The notes under the pieces were generated by a model. That model made no database searches, was not told the origin of the DNA, and was given only the letters and a program-made list of their open reading frames with translations. A program made the position numbers and the translations under genes. From Shewanella mesophila (GTDB lineage Bacteria; Pseudomonadota; Gammaproteobacteria; Enterobacterales; Shewanellaceae): a DNA stretch of 64,000 nt. Location of the stretch: assembly GCF_019457515.1 (NCBI RefSeq), contig NZ_CP080421.1, forward strand, positions 1,984,001 through 2,048,000, given 5' to 3'. Shown piece after piece: positions 22,602 through 32,484 of the stretch; within the stretch, counting starts at the first letter, position 1, and each line of letters opens with the position of its first letter.

Positions 22602-24240
22602 CTTGGATCCTTTCTATTAAAGAGGAGGGGGAGACCGGCCTTTCAAAGATTGTTGCTAATTGCTGCGAGAAGGACTGCTGCGTCTCGTTTATCATCAGAG
22701 TCGAAAATAGTCGTTGTTGATACTGATGGTCTTTATTTTGATGAAAAATAAGTTGAGCGAGGCTCTTTTGCCATAAACTTTGGTAATACAAAGGGCCTTG
22801 ATTAATAATGCCTGTAAAGCTATAGACCGCATCTTGAGCTTGCGGCCATGTTTGGTTAAAGCTAAGTTCAAATTCATTTTGGTACTTCTGTGGGGTGAGC
22901 GCCCCTTGGTAGAAACCAAGTGCTAATTTACTTCTAAATACTTTCAATTGTGTCGCGTAGCGATAGAGATAGTCTTCTCGGCTACCGTCGGTAACTGCGG
23001 GTAATAATTTATAGCTAAGATAGAGCGATAACCAATGCTGGCCTACCTCATTACTGTCTTGGCTGTCGCCTAAAGTGTTTAACAGATAGTAATGGCCACC
23101 TTTTATTAGCTGAGCCAATGTCTCGGATAGGGCATAGATAAGCTGCTGCTGGCTTCGATAGTCGGTGAGGACATCAGGGAAGGCTAATGACACTTGACCA
23201 AACTGATGACCTATAACGCTCTGGCGTACTCTTTGGGCTTTTGGCGTATTGGCTTGAGAGAGGTAAATATCGCCGAGCAAACGTCGTTTATGCCAAACTC
23301 TCAATACTTGGGGATCGACTTCCTCTATCGTGACGTCAAACACTGCGAGTTCTTGGTAAATTTTTTGCAGTAATACTTGGCTGAAAATGGGCTCGATTGG
23401 GGTCGTTGACGCGACCGACAGGGTTTGGCCTATATCCCATGGCGCTGAAGCAGTTTGAGTTATCGCATCTAAAAATTGGTTAACTAATTCAGGGGTCGAG
23501 AGTTGTTGTCCAGCTAAGGCATAGTGAGCATAATCAGGAAAACCATGTTGAGCGGCTATTTGCTGTTTGGCGTCTAATAGGTGCTGCAACGCCTGCTGGT
23601 TTTTATCTTTTGCTCTAAGCTGGTATGCCTGCCATACCTGTTGGCGACATTGACTGTCTTGTTGTTCGATAAGGTAAGTCGCTATCGATTCACTAAAGGG
23701 AGCCGAGTTTTCAACTTGCGCAGTTTCATCGCTTGGGAGTGAACATCTATGCTCACCAATCACTAAAGAGAGTGATTGTTGGCCTAAGGCATGTTTTATC
23801 CCTGCTTCAGTGGTGTGCAAAATGGCCTTTAGCTTGAGTGAGGTTTGACGCGCTATCAGCTGAGATAGGCGTTGACCAAGGCGTTGCTCATGGGCTGAGG
23901 CACTTTGTTGTAATTGTTGGCTCAAGATCTCAACCTTTGGGTGTTGCGCTAATGCTGCAAACTCATCGGCTAAACGTAATTGGCACTGTAAAAGTAATTC
24001 TTTGTCTTCGCTATTCACGGAGAATTGACGATAGTAGTTGACGCTATCTTTAAGGTTAAAAAGCCCGATAAGCTGACGTTCAAGTGCTACCGCGTTTTCT
24101 GCAGCATCGTTTAAACCGTTATTATCGAGCACTACCTCATATTGAAGACATTGCTGAGCTAATAAAGTGATTGGCGAGGCGGCTTGCACCGCACTCGTAA
24201 GGCTAAGCGACAGAAGTATTGCTAAAATGTTTTTTAGCAT
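22576..24240 (-). CDS. M3-peptidase-like secreted protein lacking the HExxH zinc motif
   Basis: 554 residues with signal peptide (ILAILLSLSLTSAVQA). Three regions resemble M3 (thimet/oligopeptidase) enzymes: KQQIAAQHGFPDYAHYAL, RVWHKRRLLGDIYLS, and near the C-terminus YSFTGIINQGPLYYQSLW, matching the substrate-loop block 'SF.HIF.GGYaa.YYsYlW'. Where HExGHxxH should stand the sequence reads LSETLAQLIKGGHYY, and no HExxH occurs anywhere. I infer a pseudo-enzyme, perhaps peptide-binding. It overlaps both neighbours (38 bases with the ligase gene, 26 with DUF3541). Confidence 0.65.
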   Translation of the reverse strand: MLKNILAILLSLSLTSAVQAASPITLLAQQCLQYEVVLDNNGLNDAAENAVALERQLIGLFNLKDSVNYYRQFSVNSEDKELLLQCQLRLADEFAALAQHPKVEILSQQLQQSASAHEQRLGQRLSQLIARQTSLKLKAILHTTEAGIKHALGQQSLSLVIGEHRCSLPSDETAQVENSAPFSESIATYLIEQQDSQCRQQVWQAYQLRAKDKNQQALQHLLDAKQQIAAQHGFPDYAHYALAGQQLSTPELVNQFLDAITQTASAPWDIGQTLSVASTTPIEPIFSQVLLQKIYQELAVFDVTIEEVDPQVLRVWHKRRLLGDIYLSQANTPKAQRVRQSVIGHQFGQVSLAFPDVLTDYRSQQQLIYALSETLAQLIKGGHYYLLNTLGDSQDSNEVGQHWLSLYLSYKLLPAVTDGSREDYLYRYATQLKVFRSKLALGFYQGALTPQKYQNEFELSFNQTWPQAQDAVYSFTGIINQGPLYYQSLWQKSLAQLIFHQNKDHQYQQRLFSTLMINETQQSFSQQLATIFERPVSPSSLIERIQDDQRSYAF

Positions 24241-25159
24241 ATGCGACGCGCTCTTCCACTGACATGGACTTATTCTTCATCTGTTCGACATGTTTCAGCC
24301 TAGGTAAGATGCCTTGGCCATTTGCAATTTGAATCGCAAGTCCTGGGCGAGCATTAAGCTCTAAAAGCAATGGACCCAGTTTTTGATCCAATACCATATC
24401 TGTACCTAAATACCCCAGTTCGCTCATTTCATAGGCCTTAGATGCCGTATGTAATAGTGTATCCCAATGGGGAACGGCGATATCTATGAGTCTCTTATCG
24501 GTATCAGGATGAAGCTCAATAGGTCTATCGAATTGAACCGCATGTAAGCCTTTCCCGGTGGCGATATCGAGGCCGACTCCGACCGCTCCTTGGTGGAGGT
24601 TTGCTTTACCATCAGAGGCTGCGGTAGATAAGCGCAACATTCCCATGACGGGAAACCCCTTAAATACGATGAGTCGAATGTCTGGCACACCTTCGAAGGA
24701 GTAACCATCAAAGACAGGATCAAACTGAATTAATCCTTCTACAATCGCCACATCGGGTTTGCCTCCTAATGAAAACAGTCCACTGAGAATATTCGATACA
24801 TGACGATCTATTTCACTTGGGGTTACTTCATTGCCATTGGGTTTAAAATAACGACCATTTTCGACCTTAGTTATTACCAAAATCCCTTTACCACCAGAAC
24901 CTTGAGATGGTTTGATCACAAAGCCATCTTGGTTATTAACCATCTCAGGAATATGAGCTATATCATGTTGCTGAGTCACAGTGCCGATAAGTGCGGGTAC
25001 AGCAATATCATTGGCCAGTGCTAGTTGCTTAGTGGTGAGCTTATCATCGACGCGCTTATAATATTTACGCGGGTTGTAGCGACCGATAAAATCGATGTTT
25101 CGCTTATTCATGCCAAGAACACCATTGTCCTTTAGCGTCTTAGGACGCGCGAATAACAT
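24203..25159 (-). CDS. RimK-like ATP-grasp alpha-L-glutamate ligase-like protein
   Basis: 318 residues, cytoplasmic. The ATP-grasp architecture is visible: GFVIKPSQGSGGKGILVI (ATP-binding lysine and glycine loop), VAIVEGLIQFDP, DIRLIVFKGFPVMGMLRLST, the metal-site region DMVLDQKLGPLLLELNARPG (LELNARPG). Relatives add amino acids to peptide or protein C-termini with ATP. It lies two bases after the inactive-transglutaminase gene, and this pairing with a retropepsin-like gene is a known conserved neighbourhood. The substrate is unknown. Confidence 0.88.
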   Translation of the reverse strand: MLFARPKTLKDNGVLGMNKRNIDFIGRYNPRKYYKRVDDKLTTKQLALANDIAVPALIGTVTQQHDIAHIPEMVNNQDGFVIKPSQGSGGKGILVITKVENGRYFKPNGNEVTPSEIDRHVSNILSGLFSLGGKPDVAIVEGLIQFDPVFDGYSFEGVPDIRLIVFKGFPVMGMLRLSTAASDGKANLHQGAVGVGLDIATGKGLHAVQFDRPIELHPDTDKRLIDIAVPHWDTLLHTASKAYEMSELGYLGTDMVLDQKLGPLLLELNARPGLAIQIANGQGILPRLKHVEQMKNKSMSVEERVAYAKKHFSNTSVA

Positions 25160-25161
25160 GG

Positions 25162-26673
25162 TTACTCTCCCGCCAAAGGTCTAAAGCGTCGAAGTTCTAG
25201 TAATTTATAGCCAGTGTATTGTCCCATTAACAGCACGACAGCCAAAATGACTAAGTGGATGCCGAGGAAGTTAAACACCCAATGTTGTACCCACGCGGCG
25301 CTCATCGCTAGGTAAGCTAAGGTCGCGACAAACAAGCTACCGCCGCCTTGCACTACCACCTCTTTAGCACCTTCCTCTTCCCATAGAATCGACATCCTTT
25401 CGATAGTCCAAGCCAAAATAATCATCGGGAAGAAGGTGATGGTTAACCCTTCACTGAGACCAAATTTGTAAGAGATCAGGGTAAACAGGCCGATAATACC
25501 GATAACCACGATGATCACGGCCGATATTCGCGAGATCAATAGGAGGTTGAGCTCTGATAAATAGGAGCGGATCATTAGACCGAAGGCAACGATTAACAGG
25601 AAGCCGATAAGCCCCGTTAACAGGGTCGTTTGAATAAACGCCAGTGCAATCAGCACAGGCATAAAGGTTCCCGATGTCTTTATACCAATGATTACCCGCA
25701 AAAACACGACCATCAATACGCCAATAGGGATCAATAGGATACCTTTAAATAGACTCTGCTCTTCGAGAGGTAACTGATACAAAGAGAAATCAAGCGCATC
25801 TTTGTTCTTTAACACGTCGATAGAGGTCGCAAGTGCCGAGCGGGTGTCTTGTAGCATGGAGAAGTTAACTTGCGAGTTAACGCCACCGACAACATCTAAG
25901 GTTGATTTACCTGTTCTGTCCCAAATCATCAAATTGGCTGGACGACCTTGTGTGCCGTCAGCAGGATTAAATAAAATCCATTGGCCCTGATGATAGACTT
26001 CGACAAAGGTGGTCAACTGTTGGCGGCGACGTTGATCTTCAAGGAATAAAACACTGACTTTTTGTGCAGGGATCCCTTTACTGTTTAGCATATTAACAAA
26101 CAGAGAAGCGGGAGAGTTACCAGATAGCAAGAGTTCAATATTTTGGCTACGCTCGGTCGCATTAAAGCTTTTGTTTAATTGCTGGGCAAACGAGAGGTTG
26201 GTGGCGCTGCGAGACCAGATCTCATCCATTATCTGCTCGGCGGCTGCTTTTTCTGTTGCTGGCCAGCTAAAGGGCTCGGGTTGTGCTGGTTCGCTGTTTG
26301 CTTGGATCTCATTTTTGCCCGTTGGGACTAAGGTCACCTTGTAATAGAGGTCTTGTTGGCCAATGGCATTGCGTGTCGACCAAGTGGCATGCCGACCAAA
26401 CTCATCATCGGCAATGGTCAGCCCATATCCAGGTGAGGTGGCATTTTCGACTAAGATCTCGAATGCTGGATCACTCGGTAACGAGAAGGTTACCTCAGCC
26501 GCTTCGCCAACACCCTGAAAGCTCACCTTGGCATCGACAGCCCAGCTTTGAACCTGTTTGCCAGGTAGAAATGGCACATTGTGTTCAATTCCACGATAGA
26601 TGCTAGCAGCAACGCCAGCTAAAAACAGTAGTGCAACTAATATATAAAACGGCTTTCTAGAGTGCATCTTCAA
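25162..26673 (-). CDS. Inactive transglutaminase domain fused to a multipass (7TM) membrane domain
   Basis: 503 residues. An N-terminal membrane helix (about 7-25) is followed by a periplasmic region (about 45-295) with a transglutaminase-like fold (SPASLFVNMLNSKGIPAQKV, TTFVEVYHQGQWILFNPADG), in which the catalytic cysteine position appears to be serine or alanine (NSPAS). About seven membrane helices follow from residue 310 to the end. This matches the 'inactive transglutaminase-7TM' family that co-occurs with RimK-like ligases and retropepsin-like proteases. It probably binds a peptide or glycan in the periplasm rather than cross-linking. Confidence 0.85.
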   Translation of the reverse strand: MKMHSRKPFYILVALLFLAGVAASIYRGIEHNVPFLPGKQVQSWAVDAKVSFQGVGEAAEVTFSLPSDPAFEILVENATSPGYGLTIADDEFGRHATWSTRNAIGQQDLYYKVTLVPTGKNEIQANSEPAQPEPFSWPATEKAAAEQIMDEIWSRSATNLSFAQQLNKSFNATERSQNIELLLSGNSPASLFVNMLNSKGIPAQKVSVLFLEDQRRRQQLTTFVEVYHQGQWILFNPADGTQGRPANLMIWDRTGKSTLDVVGGVNSQVNFSMLQDTRSALATSIDVLKNKDALDFSLYQLPLEEQSLFKGILLIPIGVLMVVFLRVIIGIKTSGTFMPVLIALAFIQTTLLTGLIGFLLIVAFGLMIRSYLSELNLLLISRISAVIIVVIGIIGLFTLISYKFGLSEGLTITFFPMIILAWTIERMSILWEEEGAKEVVVQGGGSLFVATLAYLAMSAAWVQHWVFNFLGIHLVILAVVLLMGQYTGYKLLELRRFRPLAGE

Positions 26674-26684
26674 ATAATCCTATT

Positions 26685-27419
26685 TTACTTTACTGCCGAT
26701 ATAGGCGTGGTCTTTCCGTGAATGAAGCTTTGTGCAACGTCTACAACCGCAATATCTTGCATGAATTTGCGCCCGAGTAGGAGTTGATATTCAAGGTGGC
26801 TGCGGTCAACAAGGTTAAGATCGGTTTCTGCTTTATATTTACCTATTTGGAGATGAGCATGAATAACGGGGCGACGGTCACTGCTTTCATCTGAGTCTTG
26901 TTTAATTCGTACAAAGCGTTCGACTTTAGATTCAAATGTTTGCGCAGGCTTATCAGAGCCTTGGGTAAACACATCGAAACGTACCCACTGCTTACCATCG
27001 CGTTCAAATAAAATGATATTGTGTGCATCTAAAGATGAAGACTCTGCTCCCGTGTCGATACGAGAATGAAAGCCTGATTTAATTTCGTCAATATAAACAT
27101 TTTCAACTTCGCCCAACACAAATTTATCACCAATTGGAGACGGGTCACACTGAACTGGGACTTCAATTATTCTGTTTTCTTGCTGCTTGCTGTTGGTGAC
27201 GGTTGCGGCTAACTCATCGACTTGACTTGCTAATGCCATTAAGGCTGCAGATTGGGTCGTCTGATTGGTATTAATCAGCTGCACCAACTCACTTTGTTGT
27301 TGGCTTAAACTGGCGTTGAGCGTTGCGGCATCAATTGGCGCAGGTTTATCGACGTTATCTGTGGTGGCGCAGCCGACTAAGGCAGAGGCAAGGGTAATAG
27401 CAATTATCTTTTTTAACAT
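26685..27419 (-). CDS. Retropepsin-like lipoprotein ('ATP-dependent zinc protease' family)
   Basis: 244 residues. The lipoprotein signal ends in the lipobox ALVGC, then comes a short coiled linker (about 35-80) and a C-terminal aspartyl-protease-like domain. The key motif is RIDTGAESSSLDA (Asp-Thr-Gly-Ala, the single active-site loop of dimeric retropepsins), with LLGRKFM near the end, as in that fold. The family name 'ATP-dependent zinc protease' is historical. It lies 11 bases before the transglutaminase-7TM gene and 21 bases after cmoB. Confidence 0.85.
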   Translation of the reverse strand: MLKKIIAITLASALVGCATTDNVDKPAPIDAATLNASLSQQQSELVQLINTNQTTQSAALMALASQVDELAATVTNSKQQENRIIEVPVQCDPSPIGDKFVLGEVENVYIDEIKSGFHSRIDTGAESSSLDAHNIILFERDGKQWVRFDVFTQGSDKPAQTFESKVERFVRIKQDSDESSDRRPVIHAHLQIGKYKAETDLNLVDRSHLEYQLLLGRKFMQDIAVVDVAQSFIHGKTTPISAVK

Positions 27420-27440
27420 AGTGCGTCCCTACTGTTTAAA

Positions 27441-28433
27441 TTAGACTAAATCTTTATTTGGTTGGTTTTTGGTGGCAATAAAAGTGGCTCGCTTTGGCGC
27501 GGGGTAGCCTTCCACTGTTAGACTTACATCATTGGGATCAAGGTAATCTACTAAAGATTCATTTGGCATCCATTCGGTGCTGCGCTGCTCTGCTAATGAG
27601 GTAACGTCGACATCGACGCAGCGAATATCCACAAAGTCGGCCTTCTTTAACCAAGCTTCTAGTGCTTTTACCGATGGCAAAAACCAAACATTATTCATTT
27701 TTCCATAGCGATCGCCTGGGACGAGTACGGTATTTTCATCACCATCGACCACCAGTGTTTCTAACACTAACTCACCGCCAGCCCGCAATTGATCTCTTAA
27801 CTGGAATAGATGATCGATAGGTGAGCGTCTGTGGTAAAGCACTCCCATTGAAAATACGGTGTCGAAGGCATCCAGTGGCGGCAGAGATTCTATCCCTATG
27901 GGTAATAGGTGGATAGGATGATGTTCACCCGCAAGGCGTTTAACTGCTTCAAACTGACATAAAAACAGTGGGGAGGGATCGATACCGACAGCATGCTTTG
28001 CACCTTCGCCTAACATGCGCCACATATGGTAGCCGCTACCGCAGCCAACATCGAGAACGGTGCGATTAGCCAGTGGCGAAATATGGGGCTGTACTCGTTC
28101 CCATTTCCAATCGGAGCGCCATTCGGTATCGATATGAATGCCGTGTAGATTAAATGGACCCTTACGCCATGGCTTAAATATTTTTAATAGATTCTCAAGC
28201 TTTTGTTGCTCACCTTCGCTTAATTGTTTACCGCTACCTATGGTCACAGTCGATAACAGATCAATATGATCGGGTGCTGGGTAATGCAATTTATTAAGCA
28301 CTTTTTCCCACTTGGGGAGATCGCCATGTTTGTTGTCTCTTTGCCATTGTCCCAGTATAGCGGGCAAGTTTTCTAACCAATGTTGTAGGCTAGAATCGGC
28401 TATTTGTTTGTAGAAAGAACTAAAATTAATCAC
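27441..28433 (-). CDS. cmoB: tRNA U34 carboxymethyltransferase CmoB
   Basis: 330 residues, usual length. It transfers the carboxymethyl group of carboxy-SAM to 5-hydroxyuridine-34 in tRNA, giving cmo5U. The SAM-binding motif is [17 protein letters not shown], with [22 protein letters not shown] and [11 protein letters not shown] also recognisable. The ATG overlaps the cmoA stop by four bases. Confidence 0.96.
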   Translation of the reverse strand: MINFSSFYKQIADSSLQHWLENLPAILGQWQRDNKHGDLPKWEKVLNKLHYPAPDHIDLLSTVTIGSGKQLSEGEQQKLENLLKIFKPWRKGPFNLHGIHIDTEWRSDWKWERVQPHISPLANRTVLDVGCGSGYHMWRMLGEGAKHAVGIDPSPLFLCQFEAVKRLAGEHHPIHLLPIGIESLPPLDAFDTVFSMGVLYHRRSPIDHLFQLRDQLRAGGELVLETLVVDGDENTVLVPGDRYGKMNNVWFLPSVKALEAWLKKADFVDIRCVDVDVTSLAEQRSTEWMPNESLVDYLDPNDVSLTVEGYPAPKRATFIATKNQPNKDLV

Positions 28434-29161
28434 TTTATCGCCACCATAGATGCAAAATTAAAACATTGAAACCAAACGCTAAAGTGGCTAAAGCCTTGTG
28501 CGTTTAAACGCCGCTCATGTTGCTGCAGCGAATCGGGTTTCATTACGTGTTCGAGTGAACTACGTTTCTGGCTTATTTCCAGTTCGCTATAGCCATTAGC
28601 ACGCTTAAAGTCTAGATGCAGTTCATCGAGCAAACTCTGTACAGGAGCGTCTTCGAATGTGAGTTTCTCTGATAAAACCAGTAAGCCACCAGGTAAGAGT
28701 CCATCATAGATGTTTTTGAGGAGTGTTTCTCTATCTTTGGGGGCGAGGAACTGCATGGTGAAGTTAAGGATCACCATCGAGGCGTTTTCTACTTTAATAT
28801 CTCGAATATCGGCGCAGATAAGATCCACCGGAGTTTCGCTGACATAGGCATTTAAGTTCTGCTGGCAACGCTCTATCATCGACTCACTGTTATCGACCGC
28901 AATAATGGTACAATTACGACCGTCGAGTTTTCGGCGTACACTTAAGGTTGCAGCGCCTAAAGAGCAACCTAGGTCATAAACACGGCTGTTTGGCACCACG
29001 CACTTAGTTGCAAAGTCACCCAGTGTATTGATAATTTGTCCGTAACCAGGCACAGAACGTTTAATCATATCATTAAACACCCCAGCGACTCTTTCGTCGA
29101 ATTTAAAGTCGCTGATGTTTTCGCAGGCTTGGGCGTATATAGTGTCTTGAGAAGAGTTCAT
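28430..29161 (-). CDS. cmoA: Carboxy-S-adenosyl-L-methionine synthase CmoA
   Basis: 243 residues. It makes carboxy-SAM from SAM and prephenate for CmoB. Motifs are [31 protein letters not shown] and NFTMQFLAP. It is the first gene of the minus-strand run, divergent from the triple-binding-domain sensor, with about 150 bases between the two starts. Confidence 0.96.
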   Translation of the reverse strand: MNSSQDTIYAQACENISDFKFDERVAGVFNDMIKRSVPGYGQIINTLGDFATKCVVPNSRVYDLGCSLGAATLSVRRKLDGRNCTIIAVDNSESMIERCQQNLNAYVSETPVDLICADIRDIKVENASMVILNFTMQFLAPKDRETLLKNIYDGLLPGGLLVLSEKLTFEDAPVQSLLDELHLDFKRANGYSELEISQKRSSLEHVMKPDSLQQHERRLNAQGFSHFSVWFQCFNFASMVAIK

Positions 29162-29310
29162 TAGAGTTTTTTAGATTAATTCGATTTTTCATTCTAGCGA
29201 ATGATAACAGCTAGCAGCAAGTCTAGTACTGGAAATTCTAGATAAAATTCTGTCTAATATCTTTTTTATAACATACATTTCACAGCGACTTGACGTTCTA
29301 GGGAAATTCA

Positions 29311-32109
29311 TTGAAGTCACTTATTTATTTTATCGTTGGATCGTTTCTACTCTTGTCTAGCTCTTTAATCGCTGCAGAAACTGAGCGTCCATTGATATTA
29401 GTGATGGGCGAAGATAGCTACCCTTATCAGTTTGTCGATGATAATGGTGATGCCAAAGGGGTTTTGGTCGACCTATGGCGCGAGTGGGCTTTGCAAACTA
29501 AAACACCAGTCGTGTTTGTTGCCCGTCATTGGAAAGACTCTCTGGTGCAGTTAGAAGAGGGCAAAGCCGATATTCACCTTGGTATGGGACGCACTGTAGA
29601 AAGAGAAGCTGTTTTCGATTTTGCCGACTCCGTGAGCACGGTAAGTACCTACCTTTATTTACGAAAGTCACTTAAAGATAAAGCCGCTTTTAGCGATCTG
29701 CTACCTTATAGGATCGGCGTAGTCAGAGGATCTTCTCATGAGTCTATTTTACATGCGCAAATTTCGGGGCTTAACTTTCGTTACTATAAGAGCAGGGCGG
29801 CTCTGCTAAATGGTGTGATTAATGGTGAAGTCGATGTGTTTGCGGGCATGGAAGGTTATCTGCGTGATACTGTAATTAGTCGCACTGTATTGGAAGAGTT
29901 TCCACTCGATAATCGTCTATTGATTAAAAAAACCTTGATCTTACCAGCCGTGACTAAGGGGAATAAAGCTTTACTAGATAAAGTGAATCAAGGATTCGCC
30001 GCTATGTCTCAGACTATTCGAGATGAAATAGATAAGCGATGGCTGGGTTATAATCACGATGTCAATACGCTAGTGATTGCTACGACGACAGGGATCCCAC
30101 CTTTTGTCGATTTAGGGGGAGACGGCGAACCTCATGGTATGTATATCGATATCTGGAAGTTGTGGTCTAAGAAAACAGGCATCAATGTGTTGTTTAAACC
30201 TGCGTCGATGGCTGACACGTTGGAAGATATCAACTATCGACGAGCCGATATTCATATTGGTTATCCAGAAAGTGACACCATGAAAACCAATTTGACTCGT
30301 GCTTGGCAAATATATCAAGTTAAGAGTCGCCTGTTTAGTTATCAGCAATCTTTGAAAACTGTTGACGAGTTAAAAGGTAAACGAGTTGGAGCCGTTCCGA
30401 CTGCGCCCTATTTAGATAAACTTAAAGCATCGTTACCCGATTCTGAATTAAAGCTTTATGCCAATGTCACTCAAATGATAGCGGCTGCGAAGCAAGGGCA
30501 TATCTCCGCATTTGTGGCTTCTTCAACATGGACTCAGCATTATTTGTTGAAATTAGCTTCTTGGGGCGATTTTCATCAATTCCACGAATTGTCGTTTTTA
30601 ACCAATATTTATGCGTTGACTCGCAATGAGGATAAGGGACTTGCCCAGCGTATTGAAGCGGGGTTTAACTTGATCACTCAGCAAGAGTTAGCGCAAATTG
30701 AGAGCAAATGGGTGTTAGACCCAGAAGACCGTACTATAGCTAAGAGCCAAGAGAGTTTGGAGTTTACGCCAGAGCAAATGCGTTATTTAGCAAGCCTTAA
30801 GCCATTAAAAATTGGCTACTTAAGAGATTGGCGTCCGATGGAGTTTCAGGGCGATGACAAGCAGTTTATGGGAATTAACAGCGAGATCAGTCAACTTTTA
30901 TTGGCGAACAAACTTAATCTACGACTCGAACCGATAGTATTTGATGAATGGAACGAACTACTCGACGCGCTCAAGCGTGGTGATATCGATATTGCAGGAA
31001 GTGTCGCTCAGACACCTGACAGAGAGAAAGAGCTGTTATTCTCAGCCTCCTATTGGCCATCACCTTGGGGGCTAGTCACTAATTTAAGTCAAATTTCGAT
31101 ATTTAATTTGTCTCAGCTTAGTGGCAAGCGATTAGCTATCGTGGCGGGTTATCATCTTATTCCTAATCTAATGAATAATGGGTTGGGGATAGAGTTAGTC
31201 CTCGTACCCAATACTCGGGCGGGGATCGATGCGGTAGCGCAAGGTAAGGCCGATGCGTTTATCGAAAAAGTGGTCAACATGGGCGTTGAATTAAAAGGAG
31301 ACGATTACCGAGGATTAAAGATGTCGGTGTTGGCTGACTACGCCGCAGAGCAAAGTTATTTTGGTGTTAATCCAAGTTTGAAGCCATTAATGCCGATCCT
31401 TGATAAGGCGATCGCTCAGTTGTCAAAAGATCAGAAAACCCAAATTTACCAGCATTGGGTCGCTGATGAGCAAACGAGTAAATTGGATTATCTCTCATGG
31501 CAACATGGCTTTTTTGCGCTCTTGACTATCTCACTGTTTGCACTCTTGTTTGTCGTTTGGTGGATTCGTCGACATAATGTCGCTGAGATCTCTTCAGTTA
31601 AACAACAGTTAGCTAATTTGGGGCAGTTTGATCCACGAACCGGGTTACCCAATCGCAGCTTACTCGATGATAGGCTAGAACAGGCGCTGTTGTTACATCG
31701 AAGAGAGATGCTGCCTTTTGCGGTACTGTTTATATGCTTTGATAACATACGCGAACTTAATCAAGAATTTGGTCATAAGCTTGCAGAACGAGCATTGCTG
31801 TTAGGGGCACAAAAATTGAAAGCGACCGCACGTAAGTCTGACACTTTGGCCAAATTTAGTGAAAATGAATTTGTTATGGTATTAAATCGCGTCAAAGATT
31901 TAGATAAGGTCTGCCAAGTTGCCGATGGCATCGTGGGCGGATTTGGCACCCCATTTGTTATCGATGGCAAGGATGTCGCACTATCGGTAAGCATTGGTGT
32001 CGCTATGTATCCAAATGATGGAGATAATGCTTTAGAATTGCTGAAATTTGCGGATAAATTGATGTCTCGAGCGGTTCAAAATGGTGGCCGATGTTATCGA
32101 AGTGCATAA
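29311..32109 (+). CDS. Three tandem SBP_bac_3 sensor domains with a degenerate GGDEF domain
   Basis: 932 residues. A signal peptide or anchor (about 1-21) is followed by three periplasmic solute-binding domains of the SBP_bac_3 type (about 27-245, 250-480, 492-728), each opening with a similar pattern (VMGEDSYPYQFVD, IATTTGIPPFVD, IGYLRDWRPMEF). Then comes one membrane helix (about 735-757) and a cytoplasmic GGDEF-type domain (about 772-930). The signature reads SENEF at 850-854, losing both glycines and the catalytic Asp, so cyclase activity is unlikely. TTG start with AGGGA six bases before it. It probably senses amino-acid-like ligands and signals through protein interaction. Confidence 0.88.
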   Translation: MKSLIYFIVGSFLLLSSSLIAAETERPLILVMGEDSYPYQFVDDNGDAKGVLVDLWREWALQTKTPVVFVARHWKDSLVQLEEGKADIHLGMGRTVEREAVFDFADSVSTVSTYLYLRKSLKDKAAFSDLLPYRIGVVRGSSHESILHAQISGLNFRYYKSRAALLNGVINGEVDVFAGMEGYLRDTVISRTVLEEFPLDNRLLIKKTLILPAVTKGNKALLDKVNQGFAAMSQTIRDEIDKRWLGYNHDVNTLVIATTTGIPPFVDLGGDGEPHGMYIDIWKLWSKKTGINVLFKPASMADTLEDINYRRADIHIGYPESDTMKTNLTRAWQIYQVKSRLFSYQQSLKTVDELKGKRVGAVPTAPYLDKLKASLPDSELKLYANVTQMIAAAKQGHISAFVASSTWTQHYLLKLASWGDFHQFHELSFLTNIYALTRNEDKGLAQRIEAGFNLITQQELAQIESKWVLDPEDRTIAKSQESLEFTPEQMRYLASLKPLKIGYLRDWRPMEFQGDDKQFMGINSEISQLLLANKLNLRLEPIVFDEWNELLDALKRGDIDIAGSVAQTPDREKELLFSASYWPSPWGLVTNLSQISIFNLSQLSGKRLAIVAGYHLIPNLMNNGLGIELVLVPNTRAGIDAVAQGKADAFIEKVVNMGVELKGDDYRGLKMSVLADYAAEQSYFGVNPSLKPLMPILDKAIAQLSKDQKTQIYQHWVADEQTSKLDYLSWQHGFFALLTISLFALLFVVWWIRRHNVAEISSVKQQLANLGQFDPRTGLPNRSLLDDRLEQALLLHRREMLPFAVLFICFDNIRELNQEFGHKLAERALLLGAQKLKATARKSDTLAKFSENEFVMVLNRVKDLDKVCQVADGIVGGFGTPFVIDGKDVALSVSIGVAMYPNDGDNALELLKFADKLMSRAVQNGGRCYRSA

Positions 32110-32270
32110 CGCGCGGCTAAGAAGCCCAGCGTTTATCGGCTCATATAACAGTTAATTAATTGGTCGAATAGGTATTGGTTGTTCGTGCTTTTTATTCGTT
32201 GGTTTATATCGATCGCTTTGATTACTAAAACGGCCAGCTTTAAGTACTGTTACTGTAGAAGCGTAAATTC

Positions 32271-32316
32271 TTACTCAGCGATCACATCTTTATTCTGATT
32301 GGTATAAGATATTAGG
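32271..32316. repeat. Solitary terminal-repeat end of the MITE-like family
   Basis: This stretch matches the terminal inverted repeat of the two larger copies at 37500-37893 and 58011-58443, sharing CTCAGCGATCACATCTTTAT and the outer CTGATTGGTAT. No second end or body is seen nearby. Confidence 0.7.
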
Positions 32317-32484
32317 CGATTTAGTTAACCTGAGCGCAGCGTTCAGTTTAAGATACTGACGTTGGGAAGCCCTCTTTGGGATGGTTTTTAGTGCAGAAAA
32401 GTGAATCAAATTACGACATTTAGTTTCAGTTGGTGGATATTTATCCAACCCAAGAGTTTACTTCATTTTAAGATGATGAAGTTG

